Below are positions 8,196 to 15,470 of a stretch of DNA of 17,932 bases, piece after piece. The position numbers and the translations under genes are program-made. Numbering within the stretch: position 1 is the stretch's first letter; each line of letters opens with the position of its first letter. The notes under the pieces were generated by a model. That model was given only the letters and a program-made list of their open reading frames with translations. It was not told the DNA's origin and made no database searches. Location of the stretch: contig JAUXUZ010000004.1 in assembly GCA_030680655.1 (NCBI GenBank), positions 1-17,932 on the forward strand, given 5' to 3'. This DNA comes from Phycisphaerales bacterium (GTDB lineage: Bacteria > Planctomycetota > Phycisphaerae > Phycisphaerales > UBA1924).

Positions 8196-8292
8196 GGAGG
8201 AATCCCTTCTTGGCCACCGCTGTGTGTGGGAGGTGGCCAGCATTAGCGACGAGCGCAGTGCGCGCGCACGGCTGCTTGACGCGATCACGTGT

Positions 8293-8321
8293 AGTAGACC
8301 ACGAAATCGCTCGATGAGCAA
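8293..8321 (-). promoter_or_regulatory. Sigma-70-type promoter of the 6096-8195 gene
   Basis: On the minus strand TTGCTC (8316-8321), 17-bp spacer, TCTACT (8293-8298), with TGG before the -10 (extended -10). The predicted start near 8286 gives a leader of about 90 nt that carries the ribosome binding site. The same GTGGTCTACT with a 17-bp spacer occurs upstream of the mgtC-like gene. Confidence 0.5.
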
Positions 8322-8415
8322 TCCCTCACGAATAGTTATTTTGCCCCCCGTGTGGGGAATACCCCTAGGTGTTCACGAGGTAGATGGAGTCTTGCGGGCT
8401 TCCCATTTGGCTTGT

Positions 8416-8441
8416 AAAAAAGCCCGGCCATGTGGCCGGGC
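8416..8441 (-). terminator. Intrinsic terminator of the glmS-to-redoxin gene group
   Basis: GCCCGGCC (8422-8429), 4-nt loop, GGCCGGGC (8434-8441), followed on the minus strand by six T (8416-8421). It lies 31 nt after the redoxin stop codon. Textbook form. Confidence 0.93.
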
Positions 8442-8472
8442 GTTGTTCGTGTGGGCTGTGCGGCCTGCTGGG

Positions 8473-9117
8473 CTACTTGCCGTACTTGACGGAGCAACCG
8501 TACGGCTCGTTCGTCGCGTCGGTCACCTTCTTGCCCGCGATCACCTCATCGAGCGCGTTCTTGACGTAGTTCTTCTCGCCCGCCTTCTTCGGGCCGCGGT
8601 CGTTGTCGATCGCGCCGGCGTAGACGAGCTTGCCGCCCTTGTCGATCACGTACATGTGCGGGGTGGTCTTGGCGCCGTAGGCCTTGCCGGTGGTGCCGGT
8701 GGGGTCGAGCAGGATGGGGTACTCGATCTTCCAGTCCTTCCGCGCCTTGGTGTTCTCCTCCATTGAAGCGCCCTGCTTGCCGTCGGCGCCGCTGTTGACG
8801 GCGAGCCAGACGACGTCCTTGTCCTTGTAGGCGGCGGCGGTCTTCTTCATCGTGTCGAGCGTGCTGTGGTGCTTGACGACGAAGGGGCAGCCGGGGTTGA
8901 ACCACTCGAGGACGACGATCTTGCCCTTGTAGTCGGCGAGCTTGACGTCCTTGCCGTCGAGGTCCTTGAGGGTGAAGTCGGGGGCGGTGTCGCCGACCTT
9001 GGCCGACGGAGCAGCGGCGTAGGAGCCGGCGTTGGCGGGCTGTGCCTGGAGGGCCAGCAGGCCGGCACCGGCCACCAGGCCGAGCGCGAGGACGGAAACG
9101 TGCAGCAGATTCTTCAT
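8473..9117 (-). CDS. Exported thioredoxin-fold redoxin (AhpC/TSA-like)
   Basis: 214 residues from ATG at 9117 with AAGGAG 6 nt upstream, the best ribosome binding site in the window. Signal peptide at 1-30 (basic MK, hydrophobic core, PANA cut). Mature domain: APDFTLKDLDGK (45-56), strand VVLEW, then NPGCPFVVKH with Cys77 at the nucleophile position, cis-proline TTP (151-153) and a C-terminal PYGCSVKY with Cys208. This fits the redoxin/peroxiredoxin-like family seen as exported thiol proteins; the CxxC of thioredoxin is replaced by a lone Cys followed by Pro, so it is not a classical disulfide reductase. Cys208 may be the resolving partner (inference). It is the last gene of a minus-strand group after glmS and a DsbD-alpha-like protein, which suggests a partner role in extracytoplasmic thiol chemistry. 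Confidence 0.88.
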   Translation of the reverse strand: MKNLLHVSVLALGLVAGAGLLALQAQPANAGSYAAAPSAKVGDTAPDFTLKDLDGKDVKLADYKGKIVVLEWFNPGCPFVVKHHSTLDTMKKTAAAYKDKDVVWLAVNSGADGKQGASMEENTKARKDWKIEYPILLDPTGTTGKAYGAKTTPHMYVIDKGGKLVYAGAIDNDRGPKKAGEKNYVKNALDEVIAGKKVTDATNEPYGCSVKYGK

Positions 9118-9186
9118 GTGAGCTCCTTGGAAAAAAGGCGAATCGAGTTCGTCAGGGTTTGGACCAAGTGATCGCGGGTGGAACCG

Positions 9187-9201
9187 GTGATCGGCGATCA
9201 C
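9187..9201. repeat. Small inverted repeat between redoxin and DsbD-like genes
   Basis: GTGATC-GGC-GATCAC, a perfect 6-bp stem with 3-nt loop 11 nt after the upstream stop codon; another GTGATC sits at about 9168. No T-run follows directly, so a role as attenuator, mRNA-end structure or operator is open. The 95-bp gap holds nothing else but the redoxin ribosome binding site. Confidence 0.35.
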
Positions 9202-9212
9202 TTCACGTTTGG

Positions 9213-10145
9213 CTATCGGCTCGACGGTTCGGCGGGGGGGGCGAGCGGGGCGGGCTTGGGCGAAGCGGGCGCAGGTTCACCGTTGGTTTCCTGTGGCCGC
9301 GCAGAGTGGAACGCCCAGGCGCGGCGGCTATTGCCGGATGTGAATTCGACGACGCCTTCGACGGGTTTCAAACCGGGGTCGAAGGCCAACTTGAGCGTCC
9401 CACCCTTGGATTGCCCGCTGGCAAGGGGGTTGCGGAGCTTGGCACCCCCTTCAGAGGGGAAGAACGTGACCTGGGTGACCGCCGCGTCTTTCGCGGTCAG
9501 GACGAGGGTCTGCCCCTCCCAATGGGCGGTGGCGGCGGCGTCGAAGCCGTCGGCCTGCGGCTTGGGCTGGGCGGCGCGGGCATCGTCGATGGCTTTGGCG
9601 TCGGCCGCGTTGCCGGCGGTCTTGTCGGCGGTGGTGAAGGTGGCGCTCACCACCGCTTCACCGGGGATGCACGACTCCTTGCAGACCAGGTAGTTGACGC
9701 TGGCGGTGACCTTGAACGCGCGGCCCACGGGAGCGGTCGCGGGGACGGTCACGGGCACGGTGACAACGACACGCCCCTCGTGGATGTAGTTGAGGATGTC
9801 GCCCTCTTCGACGTACCGCTTCGGGATGGGAAACGAGACCGGCCCTGCTGTGAGCCCGCTGCCGGGCGGGAAGCTGAGTTCAACGGTTGTGGCCATGCCC
9901 GAGTCGTTCTGGCCGGGCCAGTAGATGTGCCAGTCTTTGGCGACATCGAAGACCACGGCGAGCTGGACTGTGTCGCCGGGTTTGACCGCGGTGTCGTGCG
10001 GAAGGAGCGAAACCGCAACAAGCTCCTTGCGCTTGCCGGCGGGTTCTGCTGGTTGATCGGCGTAGGGGGCGAGCATCGTCGCAGCGACAAGTGGTGCGAG
10101 CAGGAACATGCTCAACGGTACGGCCGACCGGCGACAATCGTTCAC
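9213..10145 (-). CDS. Stand-alone DsbD N-terminal (alpha) domain-like protein
   Basis: 310 residues from GTG at 10145; an ATG at 10109 (residue 13) is the alternative. GTG is preferred because it supplies the basic segment (NDCRRS) before the hydrophobic signal at about 12-27; neither start has a strong ribosome binding site. The core matches the periplasmic DsbD-alpha/'DsbC corrector' family: KDWHIYWPGQNDSG (70-83), FPIPKRY (105-111), NY-x-HEG (119-124) and LVCKESCIPGEA with Cys155 and Cys159, the redox-pair position. Full DsbD continues into eight membrane helices and a thioredoxin domain; here neither is present and the protein ends in a Pro/Ala-rich tail. It lies 40 bp after glmS and 95 bp before the redoxin, so all three may be co-transcribed. 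It may pass or correct thiols outside the cytoplasm with the redoxin as partner (inference). Confidence 0.8.
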   Translation of the reverse strand: MNDCRRSAVPLSMFLLAPLVAATMLAPYADQPAEPAGKRKELVAVSLLPHDTAVKPGDTVQLAVVFDVAKDWHIYWPGQNDSGMATTVELSFPPGSGLTAGPVSFPIPKRYVEEGDILNYIHEGRVVVTVPVTVPATAPVGRAFKVTASVNYLVCKESCIPGEAVVSATFTTADKTAGNAADAKAIDDARAAQPKPQADGFDAAATAHWEGQTLVLTAKDAAVTQVTFFPSEGGAKLRNPLASGQSKGGTLKLAFDPGLKPVEGVVEFTSGNSRRAWAFHSARPQETNGEPAPASPKPAPLAPPAEPSSR

Positions 10146-10185
10146 GCGACGTTCACCACATTCAGACCGCCAACGCCTCTGGGCC

Positions 10186-12018
<1,833 letters not shown>

Positions 12019-12066
12019 AGGTTGAACCCTTGGTTGACGAAGGAAGCCGGACAGGAAGGGGCGGCG

Positions 12067-12108
12067 GGCCCCGGTGAGCAAGATCGGCCCGATCGGGTAT
12101 CCGGGGCC
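12067..12108 (-). promoter_or_regulatory. Nested hairpin in the glmS leader
   Basis: GGCCCCGG (12067-12074) pairs perfectly with CCGGGGCC (12101-12108), enclosing a second stem GATCG-GCC-CGATC (12082-12094). The structure lies 49-90 nt upstream of the glmS start and would be in its 5' leader if the promoter at 12123-12150 is used. A 9-bp palindrome GGTTGAACC (12020-12028) overlaps the ribosome binding site. It does not look like the known glmS ribozyme. Confidence 0.4.
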
Positions 12109-12122
12109 AGCGGGCTGCCCCG

Positions 12123-12150
12123 ATTGAACCGTCCGTGCACCGCAAGACAA
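12123..12150 (-). promoter_or_regulatory. Possible glmS promoter
   Basis: Minus strand TTGTCT (12145-12150), 16-bp spacer, TTCAAT (12123-12128). The predicted start near 12116 would give a leader of about 100 nt holding the nested hairpin. Matches are moderate (4 of 6 at the -10). The rest of the 291-bp divergent gap (12019-12309) shows no gene. Confidence 0.3.
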
Positions 12151-12296
12151 GACACTTGATTGTTTCTCAGACTCTCTGCCCGGCCCATCCCAAAGGGTGG
12201 AATACCGGCAAGTTCGTCCTCCGCCTGCCCTACGTCCCCAAGGGGGTGGGCGGTTCGGTCTGTATGGAGAGACTTCTGCTACGGGTGAACGGCGGT

Positions 12297-12302
12297 TATG
12301 CT
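12297..12302 (+). promoter_or_regulatory. -10 element (TATGCT) before the cNMP-binding/DUF1003 gene
   Basis: TATGCT followed by 7 nt and then ATG at 12310, the same layout as in four other plus-strand genes. A weak TTCTGC stands 17 bp upstream. No Shine-Dalgarno sequence precedes the ATG, so the mRNA may be leaderless. Confidence 0.4.
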
Positions 12303-12309
12303 GGGCCCC

Positions 12310-13209
12310 ATGGACGAGCCCCAAGGCGGTCAGAGCGCGGCCATAAGCGGCCCACTGAGCAGCGTGCCGCTGTTCGCCCGGCTCGACCTGACCGAGCAGC
12401 AGGACCTGTTCGGGCGGATGAAGCCCCGCACCGTGGCCGAGGGTGAGGTCATCGTCTGGCACGGTGAGAAGGGTGAGTCGCTCTTCCTGGTCACCTCGGG
12501 GCTCGTGGGCGTGGCCGTGCCCAGCGACAAGGGTGAGCACGTGCACCTGGCGAGGATCGGCCCCGGTGGGTTCTTCGGCGAGCTCTCGCTGCTGGATTGC
12601 GGCCCGCGCACGGCCACCGTGCGCGCGATCGAGCCGAGCGGGCTGCTTGAACTCAGCCGCGACCAGTTCATGCAGTTCCTGCTCGCACACCCGGATGCGG
12701 CGCTGGACATGCTCAGCGTGCTGGCGACGCGCCAGCGTGCAAACCAGGCGCTGATGCGCACGATGAACCCCAACGTTGCCTTCGCGGCGTCGCGCGTCAC
12801 ACCATGGCAGCGTCTCAGCGACGTCATCGCCCGCGTCTCGGCGGGCCAGTGGTTCACGCTCTTCCACGTCACGTGGTTCGGTGTGTGGATTCTGCTGAAC
12901 GTCGTCGGGTCGATCGTGCACGCCGGGTCGATCCTCGTGCCGGAAGAGAAAAAGGGTGCGCTGCCGGGCTGGGTCTTTGACCCCTTCCCCTTCGGCCTGC
13001 TCACCATGGTCGTGAGCCTCGAGGCCATCTTCCTGGCCATCTTCGTCATGGTGAGCCAGAACCGCCAGAGCGAGAAGGACCGGCTCCGCACCGACCTTGA
13101 CTACCAGGTGAACGTGCGGGCGCAGGAGGAGATCATGCGGATCTCCCAGCGCCTGAGCAGCATCGAGGCAAAGCTCGCCGAGGCGCGCAACGCCGGCCGC
13201 AGCGCGTGA
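12310..13209 (+). CDS. Cyclic-nucleotide-binding domain / DUF1003 membrane protein
   Basis: 299 residues from ATG at 12310; an ATG at 12298 (four residues longer, MLGP) is possible, but a TATGCT -10-like hexamer overlaps it and would exclude it from the mRNA. Residues about 18-140 are a Crp-type cNMP-binding beta-barrel with a phosphate-binding cassette FFGELSLLDCGPRTATV (88-104) containing the Glu and Arg that contact cyclic nucleotide. There is no helix-turn-helix. Residues about 180-280 match DUF1003: two membrane helices (about 183-203 and 227-249), FDPFPF, SQNRQ-x-EKDR and DLDYQVN-x-(R/K), followed by a coiled-coil-like tail. Likely an inner-membrane protein sensing a cyclic nucleotide; the output is unknown. 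It sits between glmS (divergent) and the glmM-type gene (39 bp downstream), hinting at a link to amino-sugar supply, but that is context only. Confidence 0.87.
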   Translation: MDEPQGGQSAAISGPLSSVPLFARLDLTEQQDLFGRMKPRTVAEGEVIVWHGEKGESLFLVTSGLVGVAVPSDKGEHVHLARIGPGGFFGELSLLDCGPRTATVRAIEPSGLLELSRDQFMQFLLAHPDAALDMLSVLATRQRANQALMRTMNPNVAFAASRVTPWQRLSDVIARVSAGQWFTLFHVTWFGVWILLNVVGSIVHAGSILVPEEKKGALPGWVFDPFPFGLLTMVVSLEAIFLAIFVMVSQNRQSEKDRLRTDLDYQVNVRAQEEIMRISQRLSSIEAKLAEARNAGRSA

Positions 13210-13213
13210 GCGC

Positions 13214-13241
13214 TTGCCAACGCCGGCCGCCGCTCTACCCT
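13214..13241 (+). promoter_or_regulatory. Promoter of the glmM-type gene
   Basis: TTGCCA (13214-13219), 16-bp spacer, TACCCT (13236-13241), then 7 nt to the ATG at 13249. It fits wholly in the 39-bp gap after the upstream stop codon. Predicted transcription would begin at or within a base or two of the start codon (leaderless). Confidence 0.5.
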
Positions 13242-13248
13242 GCGGCCT

Positions 13249-14706
13249 ATGGCAAGCGGCACAGCACCCCCCGTTTTGATGCTCTCAGTTTCTGGCATGC
13301 GCGGCACCTTCGGCGGCACGCTGACGCCCGAGGTGGTTACACGGTTCGCCGGTGCGCTCGCCGGATGGGTGCGCGACCGCAAGGGCAAGGGGGGCGAGCG
13401 TCCGCACATCGTCGTGGGCTTCGACGGGCGGATCGGCAGCGACACAGTCGCGGCGCTCGCGGGCGCTGCGCTTGAGCTGAACGGCTTCGACGTCACCACG
13501 CTCCCGCTGCCGCAGATGACGCCCACGATCGGCTTCACCGTTGACCGGCTCGGCGCCGACGCGGGCTTGCAGGTGACCGCCAGCCACAACCCGCAGGAGT
13601 GGTGCGGCCTCAAGCCGATCGTCCGCGAGAAGGGGGCGAAGAAGGGCGCCGTCTCCGCCAGTGCGCCGAGCAAGGCGCTCGCCGACGAGTTGATCGCCCG
13701 CTACCGCGACGGCGACACAGCGCTGGCGGCGTGGGATGGGCTCGGCCAGCCGCTGCCCGATGCGCCCGGCGTTGCGGGCGCGCACCCGGCGCACGTCGCC
13801 GCCTTGGTCAAGACGCTGGGCGCAGCGCAGCTGATCAAAAAGGCCCGCTTCAACGCCGCGCTCGACTCGGTGACATCGTCTGGCTTTGTTGCGGGGTCGG
13901 AGTTGCTCGACGCGCTGGGCGTCAAGGTGAGCGGGGTGACCAGCGACAAGGACCTTGCGGCGGGGAGGTTCCCGCACACGCCGGAGCCGACGCGCGACAA
14001 CCTTGTGGGGCTCTGCAAGTTCGTCAAGCGGTCCAAAGGCAAAGTCCACGTTGGCTTCGCGCAGGACCCAGACGGTGACCGGCTGGCCGTTGTTGACGAG
14101 AAGGGGAGCTACATCGGCGAGGAGTACACCCTCGTGCTCGCGGCCATGGCGATTGGTGAGTTTGGTCGGCTGAAGAAGGGGCAGGTGCTGGCGGTCAACC
14201 TCTCCACCAGCCGCATGATCGAGGATGTCGCGGGGTGGTACGGCTGCCACGTGGTGCGCACGGCCGTGGGCGAGGCGAACGTGGTTGACGGCATGCGCGC
14301 CAACAAGAGCCCCCTCGGCGGCGAAGGCAACGGCGGGGTGATCTGGCCGCGGGTGACGTACATCCGCGACTCGCTGGGGGCGATGGCGCTGATCCTGGCG
14401 CTGATGGCCAAACGCAAGCAGACCGTCAGCGAGTTGGTGGCGCAGGTGCCGTCGTACGCCATCGTCAAACGCAAGATCGACCTCAACCCGGCGATGAACC
14501 CCAGAGATGTCGTCGCAGCGCTCGCCGACAAGTACGCCAGCCACAAGCCCGACCGCACCGACGGTGTGTGGGTGAACTTCAAGGAGCAGCGTGCGTGGCT
14601 GCACGTGCGTGCGAGCAACACCGAGCCGATCATGCGGCTGATCGCCGAGGCCCCCACGGCCAAGCAGGCGGGGGCGATCCTGGATGAGGCGGCGGCGGTG
14701 GTGTGA
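13249..14706 (+). CDS. glmM: Phosphohexomutase, probable phosphoglucosamine mutase
   Basis: 485 residues. Alpha-D-phosphohexomutase family with all four active-site loops: TASHNP with phosphoserine Ser112, metal-binding DPDGDR (273-278), sugar-binding GEGNGG (358-363) and phosphate-binding RASNTEP (454-460). GlmM turns glucosamine-6-phosphate into glucosamine-1-phosphate, the step after GlmS, in the cytoplasm. The GEGNGG loop in place of GE(Q/P)SGH is seen in divergent GlmM/ManB-like members, so phosphomannomutase or phosphoglucomutase activity cannot be excluded from sequence. Proximity to glmS favours GlmM. Start ATG at 13249 fits the promoter just upstream; ATG at 13279 (residue 11, MLSVSGMRGT) is an alternative that keeps the domain whole. 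No Shine-Dalgarno sequence is present before either. Confidence 0.88.
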   Translation: MASGTAPPVLMLSVSGMRGTFGGTLTPEVVTRFAGALAGWVRDRKGKGGERPHIVVGFDGRIGSDTVAALAGAALELNGFDVTTLPLPQMTPTIGFTVDRLGADAGLQVTASHNPQEWCGLKPIVREKGAKKGAVSASAPSKALADELIARYRDGDTALAAWDGLGQPLPDAPGVAGAHPAHVAALVKTLGAAQLIKKARFNAALDSVTSSGFVAGSELLDALGVKVSGVTSDKDLAAGRFPHTPEPTRDNLVGLCKFVKRSKGKVHVGFAQDPDGDRLAVVDEKGSYIGEEYTLVLAAMAIGEFGRLKKGQVLAVNLSTSRMIEDVAGWYGCHVVRTAVGEANVVDGMRANKSPLGGEGNGGVIWPRVTYIRDSLGAMALILALMAKRKQTVSELVAQVPSYAIVKRKIDLNPAMNPRDVVAALADKYASHKPDRTDGVWVNFKEQRAWLHVRASNTEPIMRLIAEAPTAKQAGAILDEAAAVV

Positions 14707-14715
14707 GGGGGCGGT

Positions 14716-14741
14716 ACAGAGGCCCGACCGGCAGGGAGGGC
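14716..14741 (-). repeat. REP-like element, left inverted copy
   Basis: The reverse complement of these 26 bp is identical to 15418-15443, and 23 bp (14719-14741) also match 15333-15355. The core folds as an imperfect hairpin: GCCC/GGGC outer stem, a TC/TC mismatch, CC/GG inner pairs and a TGCC loop, the mismatched-palindrome form common in REP elements. It lies 9 bp after the glmM stop and 61 bp before the RAYT start. Confidence 0.8.
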
Positions 14742-14790
14742 GGGAAAGGTCCAATGCGCACGGCAAGCCCCGATCCTGCAACCGAGCCGT

Positions 14791-14796
14791 TAGACT
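14791..14796 (+). promoter_or_regulatory. -10 element (TAGACT) before the RAYT gene
   Basis: TAGACT followed by exactly 6 nt and the GTG at 14803, so transcription would begin at the start codon. No matching -35 and no Shine-Dalgarno sequence are visible. Confidence 0.4.
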
Positions 14797-14802
14797 GATC
14801 AC

Positions 14803-15276
14803 GTGTCATTCCCGCACGCCTACTCCCTCACGTGGACCACGTACGGCACGCGCCTCCACGGCGACTCGCGCGGCACGGTGGACAAGAACAACAACCTCTA
14901 CGGCCGCCCAGTGCTCGCGCCGGACAGCGCTCGACGCGAAGTCGAGCGGGACGAGCTTCTGCACGACGCGGTGATCCTCACGCCCGCCGACCGACGGGCC
15001 GTCGGCGAGGCAATCCTTGAGCACGCGGCGTTCAAGGGCTGGCTCGTCCACGCGACAAACGTGCGGACCAACCACATCCACATCGTGTGCACCGCGAAGG
15101 AGCCACCAGAGAAGATCATGAACGCATTCAAGGCGTATGCCACGCGCAGGCTTCGTGCTGACGGGCTCGCCGGCGCCGAGGCCAAGATCTGGACGCGCCA
15201 CGGCAGCACACGGTACCTGTGGGACGGCGTTGGCCTGCACGAGGCGGTTGACTATGTAACGCGCCTTCAGGACTGA
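14803..15276 (+). CDS. REP-associated tyrosine transposase (RAYT, IS200-like Y1 family)
   Basis: 157 residues, the usual size for this family. HUH-type single-strand nuclease: metal-binding H-I-H at 91-93 in the context TNHIHIV, catalytic Tyr112 in FKAYATRRL, and the RAYT-like C-terminus W-T-R-HGSTRYLW (130-140) followed by A-x-DYV. Y1 enzymes cut and join single-stranded DNA through the tyrosine; RAYTs are domesticated relatives linked with spreading REP palindromes. Start GTG at 14803 gives a plausible N-terminus (SFPHAYSLTWTTYGTRLHGD), with a TAGACT box 6 nt upstream. The gene is complete with no frameshift or lost catalytic residue. It is framed by an inverted REP-like copy on the left (14716-14741) and two direct copies on the right, as expected for a RAYT with its own repeats. 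Confidence 0.92.
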   Translation: MSFPHAYSLTWTTYGTRLHGDSRGTVDKNNNLYGRPVLAPDSARREVERDELLHDAVILTPADRRAVGEAILEHAAFKGWLVHATNVRTNHIHIVCTAKEPPEKIMNAFKAYATRRLRADGLAGAEAKIWTRHGSTRYLWDGVGLHEAVDYVTRLQD

Positions 15277-15278
15277 AT

Positions 15279-15448
15279 GGCACTGACTGTTGCTGCGGCT
15301 CTGGCGCCGTGTCCACTCGTGGCACCGTCGCAGCCCTCCCTGCCGGTCGGGCCTCAGTGCGCGGGCACTGACTGTTGCTGCAGTTCTGCCGCCGTATCCG
15401 CTCGGGGCACCGTCGCAGCCCTCCCTGCCGGTCGGGCCTCTGTGCGCG
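15279..15448 (+). repeat. Two tandem 85-bp units with REP-like cores
   Basis: Unit 1 is 15279-15363 and unit 2 is 15364-15448; they differ at about seven positions. Each carries the REP-like core (15333-15355 and 15418-15440), the inverse of the left copy at 14719-14741. The unit junction forms a perfect 7-bp hairpin, TCAGTGC/GCACTGA with a GCGG loop (15354-15371). The array begins 2 nt after the RAYT stop codon and ends 22 bp before the purB start. It has no coding role, although the purB frame happens to be open across part of it. Confidence 0.9.
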
Positions 15449-15456
15449 GCGGCTGC

Positions 15457-15465
15457 TGGTACACT
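15457..15465 (+). promoter_or_regulatory. Extended -10 element (TGGTACACT) of purB
   Basis: TGG then TACACT (15460-15465), 5 nt before the ATG at 15471. The -35 position falls inside the second REP unit (CCTCTG) and does not resemble TTGACA, so the promoter would rely on the extended -10. Predicted transcript is leaderless. Confidence 0.45.
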
Positions 15466-15470
15466 GGCCT

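Noticed and set aside
12298..12309. ATG at 12298 as start of the cNMP-binding gene
   Set aside because: Possible but not preferred: it lies within the TATGCT -10-like hexamer, adds only four residues and has no ribosome binding site.
12019..12921. Upstream extension of the glmS frame by 301 codons
   Set aside because: GlmS must start at MCGIV for the N-terminal Cys nucleophile, and the extension overlaps the divergent cNMP-binding gene.
13190..13230. Short direct repeat AACGCCGGCCGC (13190 and 13219) around the cNMP gene stop
   Set aside because: Twelve bases in GC-rich DNA, one copy in coding sequence, no hairpin or mobile-element context; probably chance.
13285..14802. 505-codon minus-strand open frame opposite glmM
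   Set aside because: It mirrors a gene with all four phosphohexomutase motifs; its translation is composition-biased and matches nothing.
15279..15448. Tandem repeat as a possible CRISPR array
   Set aside because: Only two units, with the whole 85-bp unit conserved rather than short repeats with unique spacers, no cas genes, and an inverted copy across the RAYT gene.
15375..15470. Upstream extension of the purB frame by 32 codons
   Set aside because: It lies inside the 85-bp REP-like tandem units and lacks similarity to adenylosuccinate lyases; ATG 15471 with TACACT upstream fits better.
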